Positions 41,985-50,167 of a DNA stretch of 64,000 nt are shown here, piece after piece (position 1 is the first letter of the stretch; each line of letters starts with the position of its first letter). Origin of the DNA: Cryobacterium zongtaii (GTDB taxonomy: Bacteria > Actinomycetota > Actinomycetes > Actinomycetales > Microbacteriaceae); the NCBI RefSeq assembly GCF_002909375.1, contig NZ_PPXD01000005.1, positions 262,273-326,272 of the forward strand. Direction: 5' to 3'. The notes below the pieces were generated by a model. That model was not told the DNA's origin, ran no database searches, and worked only from the letters and a program-made list of their open reading frames with translations. The position numbers were made by a program, and so were the translations under genes.

Positions 41985-42653
41985 TCAGGCCGGGAGGGAG
42001 TGGGGTTCCACACCGACACTGGTCAGCAGCGTGACGACGTGGGCGCGGATGTCGTCCCGGATGTCCCGCACGGCTTCCAGCGATTGTCCGGCCGGGTCGG
42101 CCAGCTCCCAGTCCTGGTAGCGCTTGCCCGGGTAGACCGGGCAGGCGTCGCCGCAACCCATGGTCACCACGACGTCGGCGGCCTGCACCACGTCGTCGGT
42201 GAGGGGCTTGGGAAATTCTTCGCCCAGGTCCAGGCCGATTTCAGCCATGGCGGCGATCACGGTGGCGTGGATCTCACCGGAGGGCATCGAGCCGGCGCTG
42301 CGTACGTGAACGCGCCCGCCGGAGAGGTGTGCGGTGAGTACGGCGGCCATCTGGGACCGGCCCGCATTCTGCTCGCAGACGAAGAGCACCTCGGGGACGT
42401 CCCGAGCAATCGCGCCCTTGGCCTGGGCGAGCGCGGTGAGCCGGTCCGTGGCGAACCGAACCGTGCGAGCGGCGACGTGTGCGCGCACCGTCGATCCGCG
42501 CAGGAGGCTGGTGTACGACTCGAGCACGTATCGTTCCACGGTCTCGAGGCCGAAGATACCGGAGAACTTGAGCGAGAGCTCGTCGGAAAGACGGTGCAGG
42601 TACGCCTCCGGGAAGGTGAGGCCGGGAAGGGGGCGACGGTCCGAAACATCCAT
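41985..42653 (-). CDS. ArsC-like arsenate reductase with N-terminal three-helix domain
   Basis: A 222-residue protein. Residues about 1-80 form a helical bundle dimerisation-type domain found on some actinobacterial ArsC proteins; residues about 85-215 are a low-molecular-weight tyrosine-phosphatase-fold arsenate reductase with the P-loop FVCEQNAGRSQMAAVL (Cys93, Arg99) and MGCGDACPVYPGKRYQDWEL with two further cysteines for the thiol relay. The frame extends to 42833 inside the upstream arsC, but ATG 42653 has AAGG and gives family length. It follows arsC by 28 bases. Reduces arsenate to arsenite, probably with mycothiol or thioredoxin. Confidence 0.88.
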   Translation of the reverse strand: MDVSDRRPLPGLTFPEAYLHRLSDELSLKFSGIFGLETVERYVLESYTSLLRGSTVRAHVAARTVRFATDRLTALAQAKGAIARDVPEVLFVCEQNAGRSQMAAVLTAHLSGGRVHVRSAGSMPSGEIHATVIAAMAEIGLDLGEEFPKPLTDDVVQAADVVVTMGCGDACPVYPGKRYQDWELADPAGQSLEAVRDIRDDIRAHVVTLLTSVGVEPHSLPA

Positions 42654-42681
42654 TTTCTTCGCCTTGTCGGGTGTCGGGTGG

Positions 42682-43116
42682 TCAGGCGGTGACGGGAAGG
42701 ATCTCGGCGAGCAGCTTCTCGATGCGAGCCTTGATGTCGTCGCGGATCGGGCGCACCGATTCGATGCCCTGACCGGCCGGGTCGGCCAGCTCCCAGTCCT
42801 CATAGCGCTTGCCGGGGAAGATCGGGCAGGCATCGCCGCAGCCCATGGTGATCACGACGTCGGAGTCTTTGACGGCCTCGGTCGTGAGGATTTTGGGCAC
42901 GTTGTGTGCGATGTCGATGCCGTCTTCGGCCATGGCCTCGATGGCGACGGGGTTGATCTGGTCCTTCGGCTCGGAGCCGGCCGAGAGCACCTCGACGCGA
43001 CCTCCGGAGAGCGCCGTCAGGTATCCGGCGGCCATCTGGGACCGACCGGCATTGTGCACGCAGACGAACAGAACTGTGGGCTTGGCGGCGGACGTACCTG
43101 CGCTGAGGTCAGACAT
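42682..43116 (-). CDS. arsC: Arsenate reductase (LMW-PTP fold)
   Basis: A 144-residue single-domain ArsC with P-loop VLFVCVHNAGRSQMAAGYL (Cys19, Arg25), substrate loop SAGSEPKDQINP and MGCGDACPIFPGKRYEDWEL holding two cysteines, followed by the Asp of ADPAGQ (general acid region). AAGGA precedes ATG 43116; a longer frame to 43212 is rejected. It is closely similar to the catalytic half of the downstream gene, so the pair arose by duplication. The promoter overlaps a candidate ArsR operator at 43141-43158. Confidence 0.93.
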   Translation of the reverse strand: MSDLSAGTSAAKPTVLFVCVHNAGRSQMAAGYLTALSGGRVEVLSAGSEPKDQINPVAIEAMAEDGIDIAHNVPKILTTEAVKDSDVVITMGCGDACPIFPGKRYEDWELADPAGQGIESVRPIRDDIKARIEKLLAEILPVTA

Positions 43117-43140
43117 GGGGATTCCTTCGGCTGGTGATTG

Positions 43141-43158
43141 ATCGACATCTGTCAATAT
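43141..43158. promoter_or_regulatory. Candidate ArsR-type operator upstream of arsC
   Basis: ATCGACATCTGTCAATAT contains the near-palindrome ATYGACA/TGTCRAT centred at 43148.5. On the minus strand TATATT here could be the arsC -10. The same ATCGA-N5-GTCRATAT pattern recurs before arsD at 43265-43282, which supports a shared regulator. Confidence 0.55.
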
Positions 43159-43264
43159 AGACGATTCACGCCGGCTGCGGCACCCGTGCAGAAATTGTCT
43201 TGAGCCGCTCACGCGCCATTCACCTCCCGTTCACCGCTCCCGGCGCCGGTCGGCAATGGTGTAA

Positions 43265-43282
43265 ATCGATGCACGTCGATAT
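43265..43282. promoter_or_regulatory. Candidate ArsR-type operator upstream of arsD
   Basis: ATCGATGCACGTCGATAT shares the ATCGA-N5-GTCRATAT pattern with the arsC-proximal site; its inner palindrome is ATCGA-N6-TCGAT. It lies 62 bases before the arsD ATG. The rest of the 228-base divergent region shows no gene. Confidence 0.5.
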
Positions 43283-43343
43283 GCTGGGATGGCCGGATGC
43301 GCTCGACACCGTGTCGCATCGCCCGGCGGATACCGAGGCTCCC

Positions 43344-43745
43344 ATGACGTCCATCCAGATCTTCGAACCCAGCCTGTGCTGCGGCACCGGCATTTGTGGG
43401 GTCGACGTCGACCAGCAGCTCGTGACGGTGTCGGCCGACATCGACTGGGCGACCTCGGCCGGCGGCAGCGTGCGCCGGTTCAACCTCGCCCAGGAGCCCC
43501 TGGCGTTCGCCGAGAACGAGACCATGCGCAGTTTCCTGCACACGGTGGGCCAGGAAGGTCTTCCCGTCACGATGGTCGACGGCGCTACCGTGCTCACCGG
43601 TCGGTACCCGTCCCGCCCCGAGTTGGCCAAGTGGGCCGGCCTGGGCGCCCCCGCGGCCGAAGACCGGCCGTCGCTGCTCAGTGCCGCCCAGCCCGGTGCC
43701 TCCGCTGACGGCTGCTGCGGCGGCGGCGGCGAAAGCTGCTGCTGA
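43344..43745 (+). CDS. arsD: Arsenite metallochaperone ArsD
   Basis: A 133-residue protein of the ArsD family, which binds As(III) and hands it to ArsA. Seen: IFEPSLCCGTGICG with Cys12, Cys13 and Cys18, the three essential arsenite ligands, and a C-terminal CCGGGGESCC with two vicinal pairs as in longer ArsD proteins. GAGG precedes ATG 43344; the longer open frame starting at 43200 has no such support. The stop overlaps the arsA ATG (TGATG), so arsD and arsA are coupled. Confidence 0.93.
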   Translation: MTSIQIFEPSLCCGTGICGVDVDQQLVTVSADIDWATSAGGSVRRFNLAQEPLAFAENETMRSFLHTVGQEGLPVTMVDGATVLTGRYPSRPELAKWAGLGAPAAEDRPSLLSAAQPGASADGCCGGGGESCC

Positions 43746-45634
43746 TGACCGTCGGCACCGACATCCTTCTCGACACCAGCACCCGCAGCTCCACCGCCTT
43801 CCTGGCGGATGCCCCACGGTTCCTGTTCTTCACCGGCAAGGGCGGCGTCGGCAAGACCTCGATCGCCTGCGCAAGCGCGATCCGGCTGGCCGAGGGCGGC
43901 GCATCCGTGCTGCTGGTCAGCACCGACCCGGCCTCGAACGTCGGCCAGGTGTTCGGCGTCAGCATCGGCAACACCGTGACTCAGATCGACGCCGTGCCCG
44001 GGCTTGCCGCTCTGGAGATCGACCCGGAGCAGGCCGTTCAGCAGTACCGCGAACGCATTGTGGGCCCGGTGCGTGGCCTGCTGCCCGCCGCGGAGGTCGC
44101 CTCGATCGAGGAGCAGCTCTCCGGCGCCTGCACCACCGAGATCGCCTCGTTCAACGAGTTCACCGACCTGCTCACGGATGCCGCCTGGACCGCCGCGTAC
44201 GACCACATCGTCTTCGACACCGCACCGACCGGGCACACCATCCGGCTGCTGCAGCTGCCCGGCGACTGGACCGAGTTCCTCACCGCAGGCAAGGGCGACC
44301 CGTCGTGTCTGGGCCCGCTGTCCGGCCTGGAGAAGCAGCGCGCGGTATACGCGCAGGCCGTGGCGGCGCTCGGCGACCCCGAGCGCACCCGTCTGGTGCT
44401 CGTCTCCCGCGCCCAGCAGTCCACCCTGGCCGAGGCCGCCCGCACCCACACCGAGCTGGCCGCGATCGGCATGGACCGGCAGTACCTGGTGATCAACGGT
44501 GTGCTGCCGGGCCCGGATGCCGAGCTGCCCTCACCCGCAACGGGGCACCCCGCGGGGGTTGACGACCCACTGGCGGCCGCCATCCGCCTGCGGGAACAGC
44601 GGGCGCTCGACGCCCGCGACCCCGTACTGGTCGCGCTGCCCACCGATCACCTGCCGTTGATGGCCACGAACATGGTGGGCCTGCCCGCCCTCCGCGGCCT
44701 CCTCCCCCACGACGGCAGCACTGTGAGCCCCGAGCCCGCCGCCGAGCTGCCCACGTCCGGACAAGTTGCCCCCGCACACCTGGGCAGTTCGTCCGGTGCG
44801 GGGCACCTCGGGGATGCCGGCCTTGAGGTTCTGGTGGACCAGATCGCCGCCGACGGCCACGGGCTGGTGATGCTGATGGGCAAGGGCGGCGTGGGAAAGA
44901 CCACCATGGCGGCTGCCGTCGCCGTCGCCCTGGCCGAACGCGGCTTCGCCGTGCACCTCACCACAACAGACCCCGCCGCGCACCTGACCGACACCCTCGC
45001 CGGCGAACTCACCAACCTCGAGGTCTCCCGCATCGACCCGGCCGTGGAGATCGAGCGCTACACCGAGCACGTCCTGACCACCAAGGGCACCCGCCTCGAC
45101 GAGCAGGGCCTGGCCATGCTGCGCGAAGACCTGCGATCGCCGTGCACCGAAGAGATCGCCGTTTTCCAGGCCTTCTCCAGGGTGACCCGGGAGGCCAAGA
45201 ACAAATTCGTGGTGCTCGACACCGCCCCCACCGGGCACACCCTGCTGCTGCTGGACGCGACGGGGTCCTATCACCGGGAGGTCGCCCGCCAGATGGGTAC
45301 CTCGATGCATTTCGTCACCCCGATGATGAAGCTGCAGGATCCCGCCCAGACCAAGGTACTGCTGGTGACCCTGGCCGAGACCACTCCGGTGCTCGAGGCC
45401 GCCGGCTTGCAGGAGGACCTGAGGCGTGCCGGCATCGAACCGTGGGCGTGGATCGTGAACAACTCGATCGCGGCGGCGTCACCGACCTCGGCGCTGCTGA
45501 AGCGCCGGGCGGCCAACGAGCTGCCCGAGATCGACGCGGTCCGCACCCGGTACGCCGCCCGCACCGCTATCGTGCCGCTTCTGGCGGTGGAGCCGATCGG
45601 CATTCCGGCGCTGGCCGGCCTGTCAGGGGGTTAA
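43745..45634 (+). CDS. arsA: Arsenical pump-driving ATPase ArsA
   Basis: A 629-residue cytoplasmic ATPase made of two homologous halves. A1 has FTGKGGVGKTS (residues 29-39), A2 LMGKGGVGKTT (about 378-388), and each half has a DTAPTGHT signal sequence. The metalloid-site cysteines are present: SGACTTEIASF in A1 and SPCTEEIAVF in A2, plus DPSCLGPL. ArsA normally energises an ArsB pump, but neither arsB nor acr3 is in the window, so its partner must be encoded elsewhere or be lost. The inter-half linker (about residues 338-354) is encoded by a copy of a dispersed repeat. Confidence 0.95.
   Translation: MTVGTDILLDTSTRSSTAFLADAPRFLFFTGKGGVGKTSIACASAIRLAEGGASVLLVSTDPASNVGQVFGVSIGNTVTQIDAVPGLAALEIDPEQAVQQYRERIVGPVRGLLPAAEVASIEEQLSGACTTEIASFNEFTDLLTDAAWTAAYDHIVFDTAPTGHTIRLLQLPGDWTEFLTAGKGDPSCLGPLSGLEKQRAVYAQAVAALGDPERTRLVLVSRAQQSTLAEAARTHTELAAIGMDRQYLVINGVLPGPDAELPSPATGHPAGVDDPLAAAIRLREQRALDARDPVLVALPTDHLPLMATNMVGLPALRGLLPHDGSTVSPEPAAELPTSGQVAPAHLGSSSGAGHLGDAGLEVLVDQIAADGHGLVMLMGKGGVGKTTMAAAVAVALAERGFAVHLTTTDPAAHLTDTLAGELTNLEVSRIDPAVEIERYTEHVLTTKGTRLDEQGLAMLREDLRSPCTEEIAVFQAFSRVTREAKNKFVVLDTAPTGHTLLLLDATGSYHREVARQMGTSMHFVTPMMKLQDPAQTKVLLVTLAETTPVLEAAGLQEDLRRAGIEPWAWIVNNSIAAASPTSALLKRRAANELPEIDAVRTRYAARTAIVPLLAVEPIGIPALAGLSGG
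44757..44806. repeat. In-frame copy of the dispersed repeat within arsA
   Basis: This 50-base stretch begins CCGGACAAGT and ends CGGGGCAC with GTCCG between, matching the core of the 38456-38525 inverted repeat in order and spacing (49 versus 50 bases). It also has CCCCGCAC / GTGCGGGG arms. It encodes the flexible ArsA linker without disturbing the frame. Confidence 0.6.
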
Positions 45635-45637
45635 CGC

Positions 45638-45677
45638 AAAAGTCCCGGTCTCTTTCGAGACCGGGACTTTTTGTTTT
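45638..45677. terminator. Strong bidirectional terminator between arsA and the tRNA
   Basis: A perfect 15-bp stem (AAAAGTCCCGGTCTC and its complement) with a TTTC loop, followed on the plus strand by TTTTTGTTTT. It ends arsA transcription and could also stop the opposing tRNA transcript. Confidence 0.93.
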
Positions 45678-45679
45678 AG

Positions 45680-45753
45680 TTGCGGGGGCAGGATTTGAAC
45701 CTACGACCTCTGGGTTATGAGCCCAGCGAGCTACCGAACTGCTCCACCCCGCG
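45680..45753 (-). tRNA. Initiator tRNA-fMet (CAU)
   Basis: The minus strand folds as a tRNA with anticodon CAU in loop CTCATAA. Three initiator hallmarks are visible: a C1xA72 mismatch at the end of the acceptor stem (45753 against 45681), three consecutive G-C pairs (GGG/CCC) next to the anticodon loop, and an A11:U24 pair in the D stem. The T arm carries GTTCAAAT. The 3' CCA is not encoded, as usual in these bacteria. It is the tRNA that starts translation, not the elongator tRNA-Met. Confidence 0.95.
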
Positions 45754-45838
45754 CTACAAGAACTAAGTTACCACAGTTACCCAAGGCCCTCGAATCGGGG
45801 ACGCCGCCCGGGCGCGTCGCACCCGGCACAGACAAAAC

Positions 45839-45877
45839 GCGGGTGGTGCGACCGGGTTTCCCCGGCGCACCACCCGC
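45839..45877 (-). terminator. Terminator after the UPF0182 gene
   Basis: GCGGGTGGTGCG pairs with CGCACCACCCGC (45839-45850 and 45866-45877), with a second CCGGG/CCCGG pairing in the loop; on the minus strand GTTTTGTC follows. It lies 26 bases after the stop codon. Confidence 0.82.
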
Positions 45878-45903
45878 GCATGGATGAGGCGACTAACTAC
45901 ACG

Positions 45904-48813
45904 CTACTGCTGGTCGAGCAGCACCAGCAGCTCGGCGACCGCATCATTCAGCTTCTTGTCGGCAACCCCATAAGCGGAGAAGTCACCCGACGTCAGGGCC
46001 GCCTGCTTCTCGGTCACGGCCAGCTTGGCTTCCGCGAGGAGCGACCTGATCTGAGCATCCGTCGCCGGGTCACCGGTCGTCGTCGACGGGGCTGTGCCTC
46101 CGTCGACGGGAGCCTCGCCCGGGGCGGGCGTTTCCACGGCCGGCACGTCGGTGTCGCCGGCGTTGGCCCCGGACTCACCGCCGAATAGCACGTTGAGTGC
46201 GTTATCGAGTGTGTCCTCGAAGGCGATCTGGTCACCGAAGGCCACCAGGACCTTCTGCAGCAGCGGGTAGCTGGTCTCACCGGTGGACTGCACGTAGACG
46301 GGCTGCACGTAGAGCAGACCGCCACCGACGGGCAGCGTCAGCAGGTTTCCGTTGAGCACGCTGGACTGGCCCTGCTTGAGTAGGTTGAGCTCGGCGGAGA
46401 TCGTGGGATCACCGTTGAACTTGGCCTGCACCTGGCCGGGACCGGGCACCGTAATGTCGTTCGGCAAGGTCAACAGGCGCAGCTTGCCGTAACCCTCCGC
46501 CCGTTCCCCGTCGGTGGCACCCGCATCCGCGTCGGCGGCAAGGTACCCCGTCAGGACGTTCCGGCTGGTTTCACCGGACGCGTTGGGGATGAAGGTCGAG
46601 TACAGCGAGTACGACGGCGCATCCTGGCCGGGCATCTGCATCGTCAGGTAGTACGGCGGCTGCAGGGTGGTGTTGGTGCTCGGCGACACGGGGTCGTTCG
46701 GTGTGGTCCAGGCATCGTCTTCGGAGTAGAACGAACCGGGATCGGTCACGTGGTACTTGCCCAGGACCGCGCGCTGCACCTTGAACATGTCGGCCGGGTA
46801 ACGCACGTGGCTCATCATGTCGCCGGTCATCTCGCTCATCGGCTCGACGGTCGACGGGAAGATCTTCTGCCAGGTCTGCAGCAGCGGGTCTTCTTCATCC
46901 CAGGCGTACAGGGTCACGGAGCCGTCGTAGGCATCCACGGTCGCCTTGACGGAGTTGCGCATGTAGTTGATGTTGTCCAGCGCGAACGGCTGTTCGGGCG
47001 TCTCGGTGTCGGCGATGGCGTCGCTCAGGCTGACCGCGGTGGAGTACGGGTAGCTGGCCGAGGTCGTGTACGCGTCGACAACCCACTTGATGCGTCCGTC
47101 GACGACGGTCGGGTACGGGTCGGAGTCGAGCGTGAGGTACGGGGCGACCTTCTGCACGCGGGTGATCGGGTCGCGGTCGTAGAGGATCTGGGACTCGTCG
47201 TTGACGGCGTTGGCCAGGAAGATCTGCTCGGACTGGAACTTGAGTGCGTAGATCAGCTTGTTGAACGGGCCGTTCAGGCTGGGACCGCCGTCACCGGTGA
47301 AGGTGGTATAGGTCTGCTGGGCGCCGTCCTCGCCGGACGGGTAGTCCAGTTCGATGGGGTCGGTGCCCTCAGGGGCGCCGACGATCGAGTAGGTCGGTGA
47401 GGTCTCACCGAAGTACACCCGCGGCTCGAACTCGCCGAGAGCTCCCGACGTGGGGATGCCGTTCTCCAGGAACACCGGCTGGCCGTCGGCCGAACGCTGG
47501 TTGCCGTAAGCGGCGACGACGCCGTAGCCGTGCGTGTAGACGACCGATGAGTTGACCCAGGTCTCGCTGCTCAGGCCGTTGAGGTTGAGGTCACGAACCG
47601 ACACCACGGTGTCCTGGGACTTGCCGTCGATCGTGTAGCGGTCCACGTCGAGCTTGGACGGGAACTGGTAGTACTGCTTGAACTGCTCGAGCTGGGCGAA
47701 CGCGTCGCTGACCAGGGCGGGGTCGAGGATGCGAATGTTGGCAGTGGTCTCCGCGTCCTCGCGCAGGGCGCCTGGCGTGGCCTCGGTGGTGGCGGTGTAC
47801 GGGATCTCTTCCACATCGGCGACGCCGTAGGCATCGCGGGTGAGGTCGATGTTGCGCTGGATGTACGGCGCTTCGAGGGTCTTCGCGCTCGGGTCCACCT
47901 GGAAGCGCTGCACGACCCAGGGGTAGAGCGAACCGATCAGCAGGCTGCTCACGATCAGCAGCGCGGTGCCGATTACCGGCAGGCGCCAACGACCGATGAA
48001 GGCCGTGACGATGAAGAGGATGGCCACGAAGACCGCGATGCCGGCCAGGATGGCCCGCCCGGGAATGGTGGCGCTGACGTCGGTGTAACCGGCGCCGGTG
48101 ATCAGGTCGTTCGACTGGGTGAGGGTGGAGTACTGGTCCAGCCAGATGCTGACACCCTGCAGCAGTAGGTAGACCGCGGCAGTGATGGCGATCTGCACGC
48201 GGGCGGCCTTGGCCACGAAGACCTCACGGCCGGTGACGCGGATGGCGCCGTACAGGTAGGAGGTGGCGAGAGCGACCAGCGCGGAGATGAGCACGACGGC
48301 GGAGCTGAAGGCCAGCAGCGATTGGTAGAACGGCAGGTCGAAGAGGTAGAACGACACGTCGAAGCCGAACTGCGGGTCGGTGGTGCCCGCCTCGGTGCGG
48401 TTGAGCCACATCAGGATCGTCTGCCAGTGGGTCGCGGCGGCGACACCGGCGAAGAGGCCGAGCAGGGCGGGGATGCCGTACATCGCGAGCCGGCGCAGCG
48501 GCTCGATGACCTGCTGGTAACGATCGACCTGCGAGTTCAGCTTGGCGTAGACCGGGCGCAGCCTGTAGGCGAGCTGAATGCTCACCCAGACCGGCACGGC
48601 CATGCCGAGGAACCCGATGACGAACAGAACCGCGCTGGCGATCCATTGCGTGGTCAGCACGCTGAGGAAGCCGAGCTGGTCGAACCACAACACGTCGGCA
48701 TAGAGCCCGGCGAAGATGAAGAACAAGATCACCAGCCCCGCAATGATCGCTGCCGTGATGGCGAGCGGGGCACGGCTCCGGCGTGGAGCGCTTCCAGCGG
48801 ATGATGTGGTCAC
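45904..48813 (-). CDS. UPF0182 family large membrane protein
   Basis: A 969-residue protein of the UPF0182 (COG1615) family, nearly universal in actinobacteria and of unknown function. Seen: seven membrane helices in the first ~310 residues, starting FAGLYADVLWFDQLGF, then a large extracytoplasmic domain with QRNIDLTRDAYGV and VVYTHGYGVVAAYGNQ, and an acidic Ala/Thr/Pro-rich segment before a final helical stretch that ends in LVLLDQQ. It follows a Lon-like PDZ protease gene on the same strand by 106 bases, a conserved neighbourhood in the phylum by my recollection. Confidence 0.92.
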   Translation of the reverse strand: MTTSSAGSAPRRSRAPLAITAAIIAGLVILFFIFAGLYADVLWFDQLGFLSVLTTQWIASAVLFVIGFLGMAVPVWVSIQLAYRLRPVYAKLNSQVDRYQQVIEPLRRLAMYGIPALLGLFAGVAAATHWQTILMWLNRTEAGTTDPQFGFDVSFYLFDLPFYQSLLAFSSAVVLISALVALATSYLYGAIRVTGREVFVAKAARVQIAITAAVYLLLQGVSIWLDQYSTLTQSNDLITGAGYTDVSATIPGRAILAGIAVFVAILFIVTAFIGRWRLPVIGTALLIVSSLLIGSLYPWVVQRFQVDPSAKTLEAPYIQRNIDLTRDAYGVADVEEIPYTATTEATPGALREDAETTANIRILDPALVSDAFAQLEQFKQYYQFPSKLDVDRYTIDGKSQDTVVSVRDLNLNGLSSETWVNSSVVYTHGYGVVAAYGNQRSADGQPVFLENGIPTSGALGEFEPRVYFGETSPTYSIVGAPEGTDPIELDYPSGEDGAQQTYTTFTGDGGPSLNGPFNKLIYALKFQSEQIFLANAVNDESQILYDRDPITRVQKVAPYLTLDSDPYPTVVDGRIKWVVDAYTTSASYPYSTAVSLSDAIADTETPEQPFALDNINYMRNSVKATVDAYDGSVTLYAWDEEDPLLQTWQKIFPSTVEPMSEMTGDMMSHVRYPADMFKVQRAVLGKYHVTDPGSFYSEDDAWTTPNDPVSPSTNTTLQPPYYLTMQMPGQDAPSYSLYSTFIPNASGETSRNVLTGYLAADADAGATDGERAEGYGKLRLLTLPNDITVPGPGQVQAKFNGDPTISAELNLLKQGQSSVLNGNLLTLPVGGGLLYVQPVYVQSTGETSYPLLQKVLVAFGDQIAFEDTLDNALNVLFGGESGANAGDTDVPAVETPAPGEAPVDGGTAPSTTTGDPATDAQIRSLLAEAKLAVTEKQAALTSGDFSAYGVADKKLNDAVAELLVLLDQQ

Positions 48814-48919
48814 GAATTGGCCTCTTGCTCTGATAGATCGGGGGTCAGACCCTCATTCTATGCAGCCGCCCTCAGGGCAAACCCCGAGTTCGCTGAGGGC
48901 TCACCCAGAAGTGCCCGTG

Positions 48920-50026
48920 CTATCGGGTCGCCGGACAGGTCGGCAGGTCGCCGGTGTCGGCTCCGGTGCCGATGGCATCCAGCGCCGCGAGGGACTCGTC
49001 GAGGGTGCTCACGGCCAGGACCGTCAAGCCATCCGGGATGTGACCGGAGACCTCGTCGCAGTTGGCGGCGGGGGCCAGGAACCACTCGGCACCGGCTTCT
49101 TTGGCTCCGAAGAGCTTTTGGCGGATCCCGCCAATGGGGCCGACACTGCCGGACTGGTCGATGGTTCCGGTGCCGGCGACATCCGCCCCACCATGGATGG
49201 ATCCCGGGGTGAGCTTGTCGATGATGCCCAACGCGAACATCATGCCGGCGCTGGGCCCGCCGACCTTGTCGAGCTGGATGTTGACGTCGAACGGGAACTT
49301 GTACTCCGACTTGACGTTGATTCCCAGAACCACGTTGCCGTCGACGTCGACGGGGGTGACCTCGACGCTCTGCTCGGCGCCGTCGCGGGTCAGCCCGATG
49401 GTGGCCGGGGCGTCCGCGCCGCTGGCGGTGAGCGCCGCCCGCAGCGCGGTGATGTCGGCCACGGCTTCCCCGTTGACGGTCTCGATCAGGTCGCCGGCCT
49501 CGATCAGGCCGGTCGCCGGCGCCTCGTCGGCCAGCGACACCACGCTCAGTTCGGTCGGGTAGTCGTAGCCGAGGTTGGTCAACGCCGCGGCGATGGCGTC
49601 CCGCTGGGAGTTCACCATGGCCGCCTGGTTCTGCTCGTCACGCTGTTCGGTGCTGACGTCGGCCGGGAAGACCGACTCCATCGGCACCACCGCCTGGCTC
49701 GGGTCGAGCCAGGCCGACGCGACCGTCAACCAGTTCAGGCGGTTGTCCGGGTTGCCGAGCACCGAGACCGTGAGCAGGTCCAGCGTGCCCTCCGTCGGAT
49801 ACACGGTCTCGTCCGGGATCGTGATGAGGTCGGTTTTCTCCCCGTCGTATTCGGCGGATCCGAGCGTGTTGTACACGGGCCCGGGCTTCTCCACGACATA
49901 CGGTGACGGCACGATCGCCAAGGTGAGCCCGGTGACCAGTGCGATACCCAGCACCACCCACCCCGTGCGCGAGCCCTTGCGGGGTCGGTCGGAGCCTGAA
50001 TGCGGGTCAGCGGTGAAGAGGGCCAC
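48920..50026 (-). CDS. Membrane-anchored PDZ and Lon-type (S16) serine protease, YlbL-like
   Basis: A 368-residue protein: membrane anchor (about residues 20-42), a spacer, a PDZ domain (about 165-235: GLIEAGDLIETVNGEA...), and a C-terminal Lon proteolytic domain with Ser in VGGPSAGMMFALG and Lys in GGIRQKLFGAKEAG, the S16 Ser-Lys dyad. In Bacillus, YlbL is linked to degradation of the SOS division inhibitor YneA; a similar membrane quality-control role is inferred. GTG start with AAGGAG upstream. Divergent from the DUF2342 gene. Confidence 0.92.
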   Translation of the reverse strand: MALFTADPHSGSDRPRKGSRTGWVVLGIALVTGLTLAIVPSPYVVEKPGPVYNTLGSAEYDGEKTDLITIPDETVYPTEGTLDLLTVSVLGNPDNRLNWLTVASAWLDPSQAVVPMESVFPADVSTEQRDEQNQAAMVNSQRDAIAAALTNLGYDYPTELSVVSLADEAPATGLIEAGDLIETVNGEAVADITALRAALTASGADAPATIGLTRDGAEQSVEVTPVDVDGNVVLGINVKSEYKFPFDVNIQLDKVGGPSAGMMFALGIIDKLTPGSIHGGADVAGTGTIDQSGSVGPIGGIRQKLFGAKEAGAEWFLAPAANCDEVSGHIPDGLTVLAVSTLDESLAALDAIGTGADTGDLPTCPATR

Positions 50027-50167
50027 CAGGCTCCTTAGAAGGATGAAGGGGAAGTGCGCAAGCTGTTCGCTACGGGCGACAAGGCAAGAACCCAGCGTAG
50101 GTCATTTCCCAGTTCTAGCCGGGGTTCTCGGGCTAGCGTAGAGGGACGCAACTGAGAGGTGCCTGAA

